Shown in pieces: positions 15,799-25,069 of a DNA stretch of 64,000 bases (its first letter is position 1; each line of letters opens with the position of its first letter). Under the pieces are notes generated by a model that had not been told where the DNA came from, searched no databases, and was given only the letters and a program-made list of their open reading frames with translations. Source of the DNA: Paenibacillus luteus (GTDB lineage Bacteria > Bacillota > Bacilli > Paenibacillales > Paenibacillaceae); contig NZ_SKCD01000010.1 in assembly GCF_006542765.1 (NCBI RefSeq), forward strand, positions 91,899-155,898, read 5' to 3'. A program made the position numbers and the translations under genes.

Positions 15799-16551
15799 AT
15801 GATACGAATGTTTAACGGGAGACCGCGTTATAATTTACGCCCAGCGGCGTCTGTTGTTGCTTTATTTGTAATCATGTTCGCGCTGTCGGGCTGTATGTAT
15901 CCGAAGGATCAACTGAAGCAGAATCAGGTTGCTCCGAAGGAGGCCATACGGAATGTACAAGCGGCCATCGACCAATACCAGCAAGAAACAGGCATGCTTC
16001 CAATTAAGAACAGCACTGCTGAAACGCCTAAGTATGAGAAGTTTTATGTTGATTTTGCCAAGCTGGGCCGGACAGGCTATATGACAGATATCCCTTCCTC
16101 TGCATTTGAAAACGGGGGGAATTACAGCTTTCTCGTCATTGATGAGGAGACGAAGCCAAGGATCAAACTGCTTGATATCGTTGCTTTCCAGAAGATTAAT
16201 GACATCCAGAGCTGGGTGACGTCTTATATCCAAACGAGCAGCAAGCTGCCAAAGGGGGAAGAGATGTACCCTGGTTTTTATCAGATTGATTATAAGGGCA
16301 TGAACAAAACGGCGCCGACGATTCGAAGTGTATTTTCCGGACAAACCATTCAAGCTCTTGTAGATGACAACGGGGTTGTGTACTCCGATTACGGCATCGA
16401 TATTATGCAATTTGTGCAAAAAAATGAAAACACGGTTATTGATGCAGATATGGATTTGAGAGCATTGCTAGTGGATGGCTCTGATTTTGTTCCGGTCAAA
16501 GCGCCGGTATACCATTTGGTCAATAATGAGCCGCAAGCTGTAAAACCTTGA
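15799..16551 (+). CDS. yphF: YphF-like lipoprotein
   Basis: A 250-residue exported protein. A basic N-terminus and hydrophobic stretch lead to the lipobox LSGC, with the lipidated Cys at about residue 32, so it should be anchored on the outer face of the membrane. Position before spoIVA and size fit B. subtilis YphF (about 244). GGAGGAG (15784-15790) selects ATG 15799; the in-frame GTG 15790 overlaps that site. The function is unknown. Confidence 0.75.
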   Translation: MIRMFNGRPRYNLRPAASVVALFVIMFALSGCMYPKDQLKQNQVAPKEAIRNVQAAIDQYQQETGMLPIKNSTAETPKYEKFYVDFAKLGRTGYMTDIPSSAFENGGNYSFLVIDEETKPRIKLLDIVAFQKINDIQSWVTSYIQTSSKLPKGEEMYPGFYQIDYKGMNKTAPTIRSVFSGQTIQALVDDNGVVYSDYGIDIMQFVQKNENTVIDADMDLRALLVDGSDFVPVKAPVYHLVNNEPQAVKP

Positions 16552-16580
16552 TACTTGCTGCACACTATGGTGCCGCCCGC

Positions 16581-16621
16581 AGAAAACCTTTCCAAGACGA
16601 ATGTCTCGGTGAGGTTTTTTT
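16581..16621 (+). terminator. Intrinsic terminator after the YphF-like gene
   Basis: AAAACCT and AGGTTTT flank CCAAGAC/GTCTCGG pairing, then a T run. Confidence 0.75.
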
Positions 16622-16631
16622 GTATTCTACG

Positions 16632-16661
16632 GTCATAGATATGAACCTAATCTCATATATT
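16632..16661 (+). promoter_or_regulatory. Possible sigma-E promoter upstream of spoIVA
   Basis: GTCATAG (16632-16638) and CATATATT (16654-16661), 15 nt apart, resemble the mother-cell sigma-E -35 and -10 elements. spoIVA is a known sigma-E gene in B. subtilis; the leader would be about 180 nt. The match is imperfect. Confidence 0.3.
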
Positions 16662-16845
16662 TCAATCTTGGAAGGGAAGCTCGCAGACGAGAAAAAAAAG
16701 ATTTCGTAGAAAGAATCGTCATAATCGGAAAGCTTGAACATAAGATGATACTAGTCCAAAAGCATGTACGAGTTGCGTCGCTGGCCTGCCCTATTGACCG
16801 GTGGATGGCGGCGAACCGGAAAAATCAATTGGGAGGGGATATTCA

Positions 16846-18324
16846 GTGGAGAAAGTGGACATTTTCAAGGACATAGCCGAAAGAACCGGCGGGGATATTT
16901 ACCTCGGGGTTGTAGGGGCGGTCCGGACGGGCAAATCAACGTTTATTAAACGGTTTATGGAGACGGTTGTACTTCCGAACATTGCGAATGAATCAGACCG
17001 TGTAAGAGCCGTGGACGAACTTCCTCAAAGCGCCGCAGGCAAAACGATTATGACAACAGAGCCAAAATTCGTACCCAATCAAGCGGTACAGCTCAGGGTT
17101 ACCGATGGACTTGAGGTAAACGTGAGACTGGTCGATTGCGTTGGTTATGCGGTGGAAGGCGCGAAGGGCTATGAGGATGAGAATGGTCCACGCATGATTA
17201 CGACTCCATGGTTTGACGAGCCGATTCCATTCCAAGAGGCTGCTGAGATTGGGACGCGTAAAGTGATTCAAGAGCATTCCACACTCGGTGTAGTCGTCAC
17301 GACAGACGGTTCAATCGCGGAAATTCCGCGGAGCTCCTATGTTGTTGCAGAAGAGCGTGTTATCAATGAACTGAAGGAAGTCGGCAAGCCTTTCGTGCTG
17401 GTCATTAACTCCACTCGTCCAAAGAGTGATGAAGCGCTGCAACTGCGAAGCGAGCTTCAAGCCAAATATGATATCCCGGTGATGACGCTGAGCGTGGCGA
17501 CAATGGGAGAAGAAGAAGTCATTTCGGTTCTGCGCGAGGTCCTCTACGAGTTCCCTGTTCATGAAGTGAATGTTAACCTCCCTAGCTGGGTCATGGTCCT
17601 AAATGACCGGCACTGGCTGCGGAGCAACTATGAAAGCTCGGTCAGGGATACGGTAAAGGATATTCGCCGCCTGCGGGATGTGGACCGCGTTGTGTCGCAG
17701 TTCATGGAATATGATTTCATTGCCCGTGCAGGCCTAAGCGGCATGAATATGGGGCAGGGAGTCGCCGAGATCGACCTGTACGCGCCGGATGAGCTTTATG
17801 ACCGCATTCTGATGGAGGTTGTCGGCGTCGAGATTCGGGGCAAGGACCATTTGCTGCAGCTGATGCAGGAGTTTTCTCATGCCAAACGAGAGTATGATCG
17901 CTTCGCTGAGGCGCTTGAAATGGTCAAAACGACCGGATACGGCATTGCGGCACCTACGCTTGCGGAAATGGCGCTCGATGAGCCAGAGCTCATCAGGCAG
18001 GGCTCACGCTTTGGCGTCAGATTGAAAGCGACGGCACCGTCAATCCATATGATCCGCGTTGATGTGGAATCGGAGTTCGCTCCAATTATCGGCACGGAGA
18101 AACAAAGCGAAGAGCTGGTCAGATACTTAATGCAAGACTTCGAGAATGATCCGATTAAAATTTGGGAGTCTGATATATTCGGCCGCTCCCTGCACTCCAT
18201 CGTGAGGGAAGGCATACAAGGCAAAATTGCCATGATGCCGGATAACGCACGCTACAAGCTGCAGGAGACGCTGGGACGCATTATTAACGAGGGCTCAGGC
18301 GGTCTGATTGCGATCATCCTGTAG
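16846..18324 (+). CDS. spoIVA: Stage IV sporulation protein A (spore coat ATPase)
   Basis: SpoIVA is the cytoskeletal ATPase that polymerises on the forespore surface and forms the basement layer of the coat. The N-terminal TRAFAC-type domain has the Walker A motif GAVRTGKST (about residues 23-31) and DCVGYAVEG as Walker B. The C-terminal tail ends LGRIINEGSGGLIAIIL, the membrane-targeting end. The 492 residues from GTG 16846 equal the B. subtilis length; GGGAGGGG lies just upstream. hbs follows, as in Bacillus. Confidence 0.97.
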   Translation: MEKVDIFKDIAERTGGDIYLGVVGAVRTGKSTFIKRFMETVVLPNIANESDRVRAVDELPQSAAGKTIMTTEPKFVPNQAVQLRVTDGLEVNVRLVDCVGYAVEGAKGYEDENGPRMITTPWFDEPIPFQEAAEIGTRKVIQEHSTLGVVVTTDGSIAEIPRSSYVVAEERVINELKEVGKPFVLVINSTRPKSDEALQLRSELQAKYDIPVMTLSVATMGEEEVISVLREVLYEFPVHEVNVNLPSWVMVLNDRHWLRSNYESSVRDTVKDIRRLRDVDRVVSQFMEYDFIARAGLSGMNMGQGVAEIDLYAPDELYDRILMEVVGVEIRGKDHLLQLMQEFSHAKREYDRFAEALEMVKTTGYGIAAPTLAEMALDEPELIRQGSRFGVRLKATAPSIHMIRVDVESEFAPIIGTEKQSEELVRYLMQDFENDPIKIWESDIFGRSLHSIVREGIQGKIAMMPDNARYKLQETLGRIINEGSGGLIAIIL

Positions 18325-18555
18325 CTAATGGAATCTAGCATACGAATAAGCCGCTGCCAAATAGGGAGCGGTTTTATTTGTTATGCTCGAAATGAAGGAT
18401 ACCACTTGAAATTGGCAAACGGCTGTATTACTATAGGTTTGTTCGGTCAAAAGGTATATTTTTGAAGTTTTCCGTTAATAAGAGGGATAAGATGAGAGTT
18501 TATATGCCCACGTTGATATCGCAGCAATATCGCCCACTTTGGAGGAGGTGAAACA

Positions 18556-18831
18556 ATGAACAAAACAGATTTGATTACAAAGGTAGCTGAATTGACGGAT
18601 CTTTCGAAGAAAGATGCAACGAAAGCAGTTGATGCTGTTTTTGACGCAATTTCCGATGCTCTTCAAAGCGGAGATAAAGTACAGCTGGTTGGATTTGGAA
18701 ATTTCGAAGTTCGCGAGCGTCAAGCCCGTAAAGGCCGTAACCCGCAAACAGGAGATCCAATCGAAATCGCTGCAAGCAAAACGCCTGCTTTTAAACCGGG
18801 TAAATCGCTTAAGGACCTTGTATCCAATTAA
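18556..18831 (+). CDS. hbs: DNA-binding protein HU
   Basis: The major nucleoid protein, a DNA-bending dimer. The 91 residues include the HU signature [20 protein letters not shown] and the beta-arm region. GGAGGAGGTG, 8 nt before ATG 18556, is one of the strongest ribosome sites in the window. It is monocistronic, followed by 240 nt with a terminator and the mtrB promoter. Confidence 0.97.
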   Translation: MNKTDLITKVAELTDLSKKDATKAVDAVFDAISDALQSGDKVQLVGFGNFEVRERQARKGRNPQTGDPIEIAASKTPAFKPGKSLKDLVSN

Positions 18832-18949
18832 GGCTAAGCCCATGAATCCACGTATGCTGCCAGCTTAGCGGCTAATGCTTTATTCGCATTGAAGAGTAGG
18901 CATATGGCCAGCAGCTATTCCGGTTCATGCGTAACTTAGACAAGAAGAC

Positions 18950-18983
18950 GTCCAGACGGGGTGCCGTTCGGGCGTCTTTTGCT
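18950..18983 (+). terminator. Intrinsic terminator after hbs
   Basis: AAGACGTCC pairs with GGGCGTCTT (one G-T pair) with an inner loop, followed by TTTT. It lies about 120 nt after the hbs stop; I see no gene in the gap. Confidence 0.65.
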
Positions 18984-19003
18984 TATTTGCTAACGGGAAT
19001 AGT

Positions 19004-19032
19004 TTGCACAAATGACTTACATCCACTATAAT
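19004..19032 (+). promoter_or_regulatory. Sigma-A promoter of mtrB
   Basis: TTGCAC (19004-19009), 17 nt, TATAAT (19027-19032), 41 nt before the mtrB ATG. Confidence 0.7.
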
Positions 19033-19073
19033 TCACATGGATAGATTGGAATTTCGGATGCGGAGGGATAACG

Positions 19074-19295
19074 ATGGAGCCTACACATGGCGAGTATATT
19101 GTCGTAAAAGCAAAGGATCAGGGCGTTCAAGTCATCGGTTTAACACGCGGGCTGGACACAAAATTTCATCATACGGAAAAACTGGACAAAAACGAAATTT
19201 TAATTTGCCAATTTACCGATCATACCTCTGCGATAAAAATTCGGGGAAAAGCGGTCGTAATGACGAAATACGGAACAATGGAAACCGATCAATAG
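19074..19295 (+). CDS. mtrB: Tryptophan RNA-binding attenuation protein TRAP
   Basis: TRAP forms an 11-subunit ring that, with bound tryptophan, wraps (G/U)AG triplets in the trp leader RNA and favours termination. The 73-residue product keeps the core residues: VIGLTRGLDTKFHHTEKLDK, the tryptophan-site QFTDHTSAIKIRGKA and the RNA-contacting Lys/Arg of KIRGK. Its target array is visible at 29484-29553. In B. subtilis, mtrA (folE) precedes mtrB; here mtrB has its own promoter directly after hbs. A GGAGGG site precedes the ATG. Confidence 0.96.
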   Translation: MEPTHGEYIVVKAKDQGVQVIGLTRGLDTKFHHTEKLDKNEILICQFTDHTSAIKIRGKAVVMTKYGTMETDQ

Positions 19296-19408
19296 CAAGC
19301 ATGAGCAGGGCTGGCCAAGCCTGCTTTTTTTTTGCCTGTTATTCTTCCGAATAATCAACCTGCAACGCTCGTACAATGAGGTATGAGTTCTTTTTTTGGA
19401 GGTGCAGA

Positions 19409-19984
19409 GTGAAAATCGGAAAACCGCTTTTAACTTCTTGTATGTTTGCGCTTGTGGTTACTTTGATGATGATTTGGCTACCGCACGCAGCTTGGCAGCG
19501 CATAGGAAAGCACGACGACGTTGCCGTCTTTCGCGCAGTCCCGGCTGTACGGCTTACGAATAGCAATATGGTTGATGTCCTTATTTCAATCCAGTTAATC
19601 GAACGTCTGAAAAAAATTGAATGGCATAACGGGATCTTGTCCGTAGACATCAAGGTCAGCACGAACAGTGGAAGGCCAATCATTTGGTTCGGGGACGTCG
19701 CAAAGCTTGTCCGTGTGTCGTTTCTGCAGCTGGAAAACGTGGGGCGAGTGCTAGTCCGCTTCGTAGAAGAACGACCGGATGGCGAGGTTTTACTTGCGGC
19801 CGTTGATGTGAGAAAAACGGATGAATGGCTCATTTCGGACATGAATCAACTCTCGCAGGCAGACCCTGTGCATGATGAGCTTTGGCGAAATAGGCTACGA
19901 GTGAGCTTTACCACAGCTTGGGAAGAGCGTTTTGGCAAGGCTGAGGGATTTTCTGTAAAGCCATCTTCTAATTTGCAGCGCTAA
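19409..19984 (+). CDS. Membrane-anchored protein of unknown function
   Basis: A 191-residue protein with one N-terminal membrane segment (about residues 6-24, LLTSCMFALVVTLMMIWL) and a soluble domain outside. I do not recognise the family. The start is GTG 19409 after GGAGGTG; the frame is open upstream to ATG 19376, but that would bury the ribosome site in the gene. It sits between mtrB and hepS, a position without a counterpart in B. subtilis. Confidence 0.65.
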   Translation: MKIGKPLLTSCMFALVVTLMMIWLPHAAWQRIGKHDDVAVFRAVPAVRLTNSNMVDVLISIQLIERLKKIEWHNGILSVDIKVSTNSGRPIIWFGDVAKLVRVSFLQLENVGRVLVRFVEERPDGEVLLAAVDVRKTDEWLISDMNQLSQADPVHDELWRNRLRVSFTTAWEERFGKAEGFSVKPSSNLQR

Positions 19985-20047
19985 AAGATTGGATGTTGCA
20001 AATTGTTGAACAAGCAAGCCCAATCATATGTTCTTTAGAAAAAGTTG

Positions 20048-20056
20048 TGCTATAAT
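20048..20056 (+). promoter_or_regulatory. Extended -10 promoter upstream of hepS
   Basis: TGCTATAAT, an extended -10, 53 nt before the hepS ATG. No clear -35 is seen. It probably drives the hepS-menG-menaquinone operon. Confidence 0.5.
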
Positions 20057-20108
20057 AGTTTAGATTATTGAGCGGCGATTTGCGCTTCTCTGTTCGGAGG
20101 CTTCCCCA

Positions 20109-20978
20109 ATGAAAACATACCGAATACCTGAAATAGCCCAAAAATATACGGGCTATGACATGATTCAAGCACACACAATGCTTCCTGACTTATCACATGC
20201 AAGGCTCCGCATGCTTGTTGCTTTCCTTGACCAGCAGCCCGCTTTGAAGGGTCATAGTGAACTCTACACGGTTGCTGTAGCTTTGGTGCAGCTAGGAATG
20301 GATACGCATGATTTAATTGATACGGACCCTGATCAACGAAATGAGCCGGAGATGCGGTCTAGGCAGCTTAAGGTACTCGCTGGCGATTACTTTAGTGCTA
20401 CTTTTTATCAGTTGCTCTCGCAAGCTGGTCAGATTGAGATGATTTCCAAAATCAGCGGCGCGGTCTGCGAAGTGAACCGGTTGAAGGTTACGCTATATGT
20501 ACGGATGCGACAGCAGAAATTGACTGCTGAGGAATATCTTTTGATTATGGTGCAGTTGAGAAGTACAATGTTCCTGTTTTTTTCAGATGTTCTGGAGGGC
20601 ACGCTGTCACGCGCTTGGGCAGAGATGCTAGGCGGCATAAGCCGCTGTGAGGTTTTGCGGGATGAACTGTTCCGCATTGAAAGCCCTGAGCGTTTCGAAA
20701 GAAGCTGGGCTTATTGGCATGTTATGCAGGAAGGTACAGAAGAGGAGCGCCAGCAGCTTCTTCAGCACCGCTGCGATTCCGCCTTTATTTCATCATTGGC
20801 CATAAAATATAATTTGCGTGAACAGCTTTCTGAGAAGCTGAAACATTCGGCGAGCAGCGTTTTAGCTTTAGCTGGCAAGCTGGAATCGGATGTATTGCTC
20901 GGTGAATTGACCTCGATCGTCAATGCTCTGATAGATAAAAATACCGGTTGCACGCCTGCACTCAACGAGACGAGGTGA
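20109..20978 (+). CDS. hepS: Heptaprenyl diphosphate synthase component 1
   Basis: The regulatory or chain-length subunit of the two-component synthase that makes the C35 side chain of menaquinone-7; the catalytic subunit HepT is at 24066. The 289-residue protein is helical and lacks DDxxD motifs, as expected for component 1. Segments such as ALVQLGMDTHDLID and LKVLAGDYFSATFYQLL fit the family. GGAGG precedes the ATG. menG starts 8 nt after its stop. Confidence 0.85.
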   Translation: MKTYRIPEIAQKYTGYDMIQAHTMLPDLSHARLRMLVAFLDQQPALKGHSELYTVAVALVQLGMDTHDLIDTDPDQRNEPEMRSRQLKVLAGDYFSATFYQLLSQAGQIEMISKISGAVCEVNRLKVTLYVRMRQQKLTAEEYLLIMVQLRSTMFLFFSDVLEGTLSRAWAEMLGGISRCEVLRDELFRIESPERFERSWAYWHVMQEGTEEERQQLLQHRCDSAFISSLAIKYNLREQLSEKLKHSASSVLALAGKLESDVLLGELTSIVNALIDKNTGCTPALNETR

Positions 20979-20986
20979 CATGAGAA

Positions 20987-21694
20987 ATGGATACGAACTC
21001 AAAAAGCCATGTGCATGGCGTATTTGAACGAATTGCTCCAAAATATGACTTAATGAATGATCTCATCAGCTTTCGCCGTCATAAGGCATGGCGCAAGTTT
21101 ACGATGAAAAAAATGAATGTAAGCCAAGGGCAAACGGCGCTCGATTTATGCTGCGGAACTTGTGATTGGACCATTGCGCTCGCTGACGCAAGCGGCAAAG
21201 GACAGATCGTTGGACTGGATTTCAGTCAAAACATGCTGGACTTTGGTGCAATTAAGATAGACAAGCTGGGCTTGAACAAGCAAATCAAATTGGTGCAAGG
21301 CAACGCAATGAGTCTTCCCTTCGAGGATAATTCGTTTGATTACGTTACAATCGGCTTTGGCCTGCGAAATGTGCCTGATTACCTGCAGGTGCTCAAGGAA
21401 ATGAGGCGCGTCGTAAAGCCTGGCGGACAGGTGGTATGCTTAGAGGTTTCCAAGCCGACTTGGCAGCCGTTCAAAGCGATGTACAATTTATATTTTGAGC
21501 GCATCCTGCCTTTGATGGGCAAACTAATCGCAAAAAGTTTTCAAGAATACAAATGGCTCCCAGAATCGCTTAAACTATTCCCCGGTCGACAGCAGCTAGC
21601 TGAGCTGTTCGAAGAAGCGGGTCTGGTGCAGGTGAAGGCATATCCTCTGACCGGCGGAGTCGCTGCGCTGCATATGGGGACAAAGGAGAAATAA
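20987..21694 (+). CDS. menG: Demethylmenaquinone methyltransferase
   Basis: The SAM-dependent C-methyltransferase that completes menaquinone synthesis (MenG/UbiE family). Motif I is [15 protein letters not shown] (about 48-62) and the family signature around [14 protein letters not shown] follows at about 118-131. The 235 residues fit. The gene lies between the two heptaprenyl synthase genes, as in Bacillus, but here three further menaquinone genes are inserted before hepT. Confidence 0.95.
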   Translation: MDTNSKSHVHGVFERIAPKYDLMNDLISFRRHKAWRKFTMKKMNVSQGQTALDLCCGTCDWTIALADASGKGQIVGLDFSQNMLDFGAIKIDKLGLNKQIKLVQGNAMSLPFEDNSFDYVTIGFGLRNVPDYLQVLKEMRRVVKPGGQVVCLEVSKPTWQPFKAMYNLYFERILPLMGKLIAKSFQEYKWLPESLKLFPGRQQLAELFEEAGLVQVKAYPLTGGVAALHMGTKEK

Positions 21695-21699
21695 TAGCA

Positions 21700-22575
21700 A
21701 TGATTCGCAAATTACGCATTATTTTAGAAATGATTAAGTTCGAGCATACCGTATTTGCACTGCCGTTCGCTTTTATGGGCGCGATTCTAGGTGCGGTGGT
21801 TATGGAGAAGAGACTCCCGACTTGGGGAGAAATCGGTTGGATTACGCTCGCCATGTTTGGCGCTCGCAGCGCTGCGATGAGCTTGAATCGTCTGATTGAC
21901 AAGGCAATCGATCTCGGCAACCCGAGGACAGAAAAGAGAGCACTTCCAGCTGGGCTGCTTAAGTCAGCAGAGGTGATGCTGTTTATTATCGTATCCTTTG
22001 CGCTACTGTTTATCGCAACAGCTAATTTAGCTCCCATTGCGATGAAGCTTATGCCGATTGCCGTCGTTATGCTGGTGCTTTATTCTTATACAAAACGATT
22101 CACTTGGCTTTGCCATGTTTTCCTTGGTTTTACCATAGCGCTATCTCCGCTTGGTGGCTGGGTTGCCATTACAGGCGGCTTTGACCTGTCTGCTTGGCTG
22201 CTTTATATTACGGTTGCTTTGTGGATTGCCGGCTTCGATATCATTTATGCTACGCAGGATTTCGAGTATGACCGCAATGCTGGCCTGCATTCCATTCCCG
22301 CACGCTTTGGCATTGCTGGAGCGCTGTGGATTGCCCGTTCCCTACACATCGTAACGGCTATTGGATTCATTACTTTGTTCTGGATGACGGATTTAAGCTG
22401 GATGTATTTGCTAGGAACTGTATTATCGATTACTTTATTGTTTTATCAACACTGGCTTGTCCGTCCGAACGACTTGTCACGCGTCCAAACGGCTTTCTTC
22501 GGGATGAACGGAACGCTCAGCGTTGTATTATTTCTCTTCACAATCGTTGACTTATTGGTACTTCACCAATGGTAA
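21700..22575 (+). CDS. mqnP: UbiA-family polyprenyltransferase (probable MqnP)
   Basis: A 291-residue membrane protein with about eight or nine helices and both UbiA Asp motifs: NRLIDKAIDLGNPRTEKR (about 67-84) and YATQDFEYDRNAGLHSIP (about 186-203). It would prenylate the aromatic ring of a menaquinone precursor. Next to ubiX and mqnA, the futalosine-route enzyme MqnP is the best assignment; 4-hydroxybenzoate prenyltransferase is the older name for this type. The gene overlaps ubiX by 7 nt. Confidence 0.8.
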   Translation: MIRKLRIILEMIKFEHTVFALPFAFMGAILGAVVMEKRLPTWGEIGWITLAMFGARSAAMSLNRLIDKAIDLGNPRTEKRALPAGLLKSAEVMLFIIVSFALLFIATANLAPIAMKLMPIAVVMLVLYSYTKRFTWLCHVFLGFTIALSPLGGWVAITGGFDLSAWLLYITVALWIAGFDIIYATQDFEYDRNAGLHSIPARFGIAGALWIARSLHIVTAIGFITLFWMTDLSWMYLLGTVLSITLLFYQHWLVRPNDLSRVQTAFFGMNGTLSVVLFLFTIVDLLVLHQW

Positions 22576-23246
22576 CGCAAGGCCTTGATCAGGCTTCGTC
22601 CAGTTGGAAGAAAAGGTGGGTTGTCGGCATTACCGGAGCCAGTGGGTCCGTGTACGGCATCCGTCTTATCGAAACACTGCTTCAAATGGATTACTTGGTT
22701 CATCTGGTCATCACGGAAGCAGGCTGGAGGGTGCTTAAAGAGGAGCTGGGATGGGAAACTAGCCGCCGTTCTGCCGCCATTGAGCAACGCTTTGGCGAGG
22801 CGATGGCTGCAAACAAGCTCGTTTTTCACCCGAATGCGGATATCGGTGCCAGCATCGCCAGCGGCTCATACCGAGTTCAAGGAATGGTTATTGTGCCGTG
22901 CTCGATGGGGACGCTTGCGTCAATCTCGCACGGTATTTCCGATGATTTGATGACTAGAGCCGCCGATGTCATGATAAAGGAAAACCGTAAGCTGCTTATC
23001 GTGCCACGGGAAACGCCGCTTCATGCGATACATCTTGAAAACATGCTAACCCTTGCGCGGCTTGGCGTAAGAATGATTCCGGCGATGCCTGCGTTTTATT
23101 ACAAACCGCAATCGATGGATGAAATGATTGATTTTCTAGTAGGCAAAATACTTGACAATATGGAAATTGAACATGATTTGTACAGAAGATGGGGAGATGA
23201 ACAGAATGGGCATAAAGAGTCGCCCGATCACCATCGGAAGAATTGA
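22569..23246 (+). CDS. ubiX: UbiX-family flavin prenyltransferase
   Basis: Makes prenylated FMN, the cofactor of UbiD-type decarboxylases. The 225-residue product has the flavoprotein motif GITGASGSVYGIRL (about 19-32) and the CSMGTLASISHGISDDLMTRAAD block (about 115). The N-terminus is about 18 residues longer than usual because the only start available, ATG 22569, lies inside the end of the upstream gene. In this cluster it probably serves menaquinone synthesis. It overlaps the mqnA start. Confidence 0.9.
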   Translation: MVTQGLDQASSSWKKRWVVGITGASGSVYGIRLIETLLQMDYLVHLVITEAGWRVLKEELGWETSRRSAAIEQRFGEAMAANKLVFHPNADIGASIASGSYRVQGMVIVPCSMGTLASISHGISDDLMTRAADVMIKENRKLLIVPRETPLHAIHLENMLTLARLGVRMIPAMPAFYYKPQSMDEMIDFLVGKILDNMEIEHDLYRRWGDEQNGHKESPDHHRKN

Positions 23247-24057
23247 CTATGCGAATGCATGGCCGCTGTTTCACCAGTTCGAGGAGAGAACCGAATGGAA
23301 TGGCTTCGAGGTCATCAAGCGCGTACCTTCTGAGTTAAACCGGATGCTTCAAGCCGGTGAGTTAGACGTATCCGCCATATCGTCCTTCTCCTATGGACAA
23401 AACGCGAACGACTATGTCCTTTTGCCCGAGCTGTCCGTAGGTTCTGTCGGAAATGTCAATTCGATTCTTCTTTTCCTAAAGGAACCGATCGAGAGGAAGC
23501 GTCCGGAGCGCATTGCGGTTACGACTACTTCGGCAACCTCCGTTAATTTATTGAAAATAATGATGACATTGCATTTCGAATGCAATCCTGAGTATATACC
23601 GGCTGCGCCTGATCTCGATAGCATGCTGAAAGCTTCAGACGCAGCCCTTATTATTGGCGATACTGCCATACAGGCTTCATGGCTTGAGCACGGGCTGCAT
23701 GTGATCGATTTAGGGCAATTGTGGAATCAGTGGACAGGCCTTGGCATGACCTATGCGGTCGTTGCTGCACGCAGGGAAGCTGCCCAATCAGCTCCTGAAG
23801 CTATACAGGCCGTATATAAGGCGTTGAAAGCGAGCAAACAGTATAATAAGACGCATCTTGGCCCGCTAATTGATCAAGCATGCACGCAGCTTGGCGGGGT
23901 AGCGTCATACTGGGAGATGTATTTTCATTCGCTTCAATATGATTTTGGGAGCAAACTGCAAGAAGGACTTAAGTTGTACTTTGATTATTCGAAGCAGCTT
24001 GGATTGCTGACGAATGACGTGAAGCTTACTTTTTTTGAAGACCAATCTGCCCAATAG
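23206..24057 (+). CDS. mqnA: Chorismate dehydratase MqnA (futalosine menaquinone pathway)
   Basis: Converts chorismate to 3-[(1-carboxyvinyl)oxy]benzoate, the first committed step of the futalosine route. The 283-residue product starts MGIKSRPITIGRIDYANAWP and keeps the family patterns SSFSYGQN and LLIIGDTAIQA-like IIGDTAIQ, in a periplasmic-binding-protein-like fold. ATG 23206 has GGGGAG about 10 nt upstream; ATG 23197 is possible. mqnB, C, D and E are not in this window. Chorismate synthase is 3 kb downstream. Confidence 0.88.
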   Translation: MGIKSRPITIGRIDYANAWPLFHQFEERTEWNGFEVIKRVPSELNRMLQAGELDVSAISSFSYGQNANDYVLLPELSVGSVGNVNSILLFLKEPIERKRPERIAVTTTSATSVNLLKIMMTLHFECNPEYIPAAPDLDSMLKASDAALIIGDTAIQASWLEHGLHVIDLGQLWNQWTGLGMTYAVVAARREAAQSAPEAIQAVYKALKASKQYNKTHLGPLIDQACTQLGGVASYWEMYFHSLQYDFGSKLQEGLKLYFDYSKQLGLLTNDVKLTFFEDQSAQ

Positions 24058-24065
24058 GTGAAAGA

Positions 24066-25040
24066 ATGAAACTACTAGACTTGTATGCAAAGATGAAAGG
24101 CGATCTGAACCAGATCGAGCAGGAGCTTGAGCGAAGCGTATCGGATGAGCATGTGCTGCTCGGCGAGGCCTCTTTGCATTTGCTCAAGGCAGGCGGAAAG
24201 CGGATCAGGCCCATATTTGTTCTGCTGGCCGGAAAGTTCGGCGATTACCGGCTTGATGTCATGAAGCGGGTAGCGGTGCCGCTAGAACTTATCCATATGG
24301 CCTCACTTGTGCATGATGACGTGATTGACGATGCGGATACCCGCCGCGGGCAGCTTACCGTCAAATCCAAGTGGGACAATCGCATCGCGATGTACACGGG
24401 CGATTTCATTCACGGCAAAGCCTTATCGATTGCCGCTCAGCTTCCGAATCCGCAAATTCATCAAATATTGTCTAACGCTCTCGTGCAAATGTGCGTCGGC
24501 GAGATGGAGCAAATCCGTGATTTTTTCAATACGGAGCAAACGGTTCGAAATTATTTGCTGAGGATCAGACGCAAGACGGCCTTGCTGATTGCCATCAGCT
24601 GCCAGCTTGGGGCGGTGGCCTCGAATACAGACCGGGTAACCGCAAACCGGCTATACCGCTTCGGTTATAACGTGGGTATGGCTTTTCAAATTCGCGATGA
24701 TCTGCTGGATCTCTATGGTACGGAAAAACAAATCGGCAAGCCTCCAGGCTCTGATATGAGACAAGGCAATATTACGCTGCCTGTGCTGCTGGCTCTTCAA
24801 GATCCCAACATTCGGGGGCCGCTCCTTAACGAAATCTCATTGATTCGTGAACATGACGGAAAAAAAGATGCCAGCAGGGCCATTGATATGATCCGAAAAA
24901 GCAGCGGAGGCGATTTGGCCGACCAGCTCGCGAACCGATATATAAAAAAAGCACTCCTGGCATTAGAGGGATTACCCAATGTGACAGCGAAAAAGAACTT
25001 GTCCGACATTGCACATTTTATCGGTAAACGTAGTTATTAA
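24066..25040 (+). CDS. hepT: Heptaprenyl diphosphate synthase component 2
   Basis: The catalytic subunit of the trans-polyprenyl synthase. The first Asp-rich motif is LVHDDVIDDADTRRG (about 81-95) and the second IRDDLLDLYG (about 212-221). The 324 residues fit HepT. GKRIRP upstream binds the homoallylic substrate. It starts 8 nt after mqnA and is followed closely by ndk. Confidence 0.95.
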   Translation: MKLLDLYAKMKGDLNQIEQELERSVSDEHVLLGEASLHLLKAGGKRIRPIFVLLAGKFGDYRLDVMKRVAVPLELIHMASLVHDDVIDDADTRRGQLTVKSKWDNRIAMYTGDFIHGKALSIAAQLPNPQIHQILSNALVQMCVGEMEQIRDFFNTEQTVRNYLLRIRRKTALLIAISCQLGAVASNTDRVTANRLYRFGYNVGMAFQIRDDLLDLYGTEKQIGKPPGSDMRQGNITLPVLLALQDPNIRGPLLNEISLIREHDGKKDASRAIDMIRKSSGGDLADQLANRYIKKALLALEGLPNVTAKKNLSDIAHFIGKRSY

Positions 25041-25069
25041 TCAAACGAAGCAGAAAGGAATGGTTGTAG

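Noticed and set aside
15862..16419. 185-residue ORF on the minus strand
   Set aside because: Antisense shadow of the YphF-like lipoprotein gene.
21570..22037. 155-residue ORF on the minus strand
   Set aside because: Overlaps menG and the prenyltransferase gene in antisense; composition of a shadow frame.
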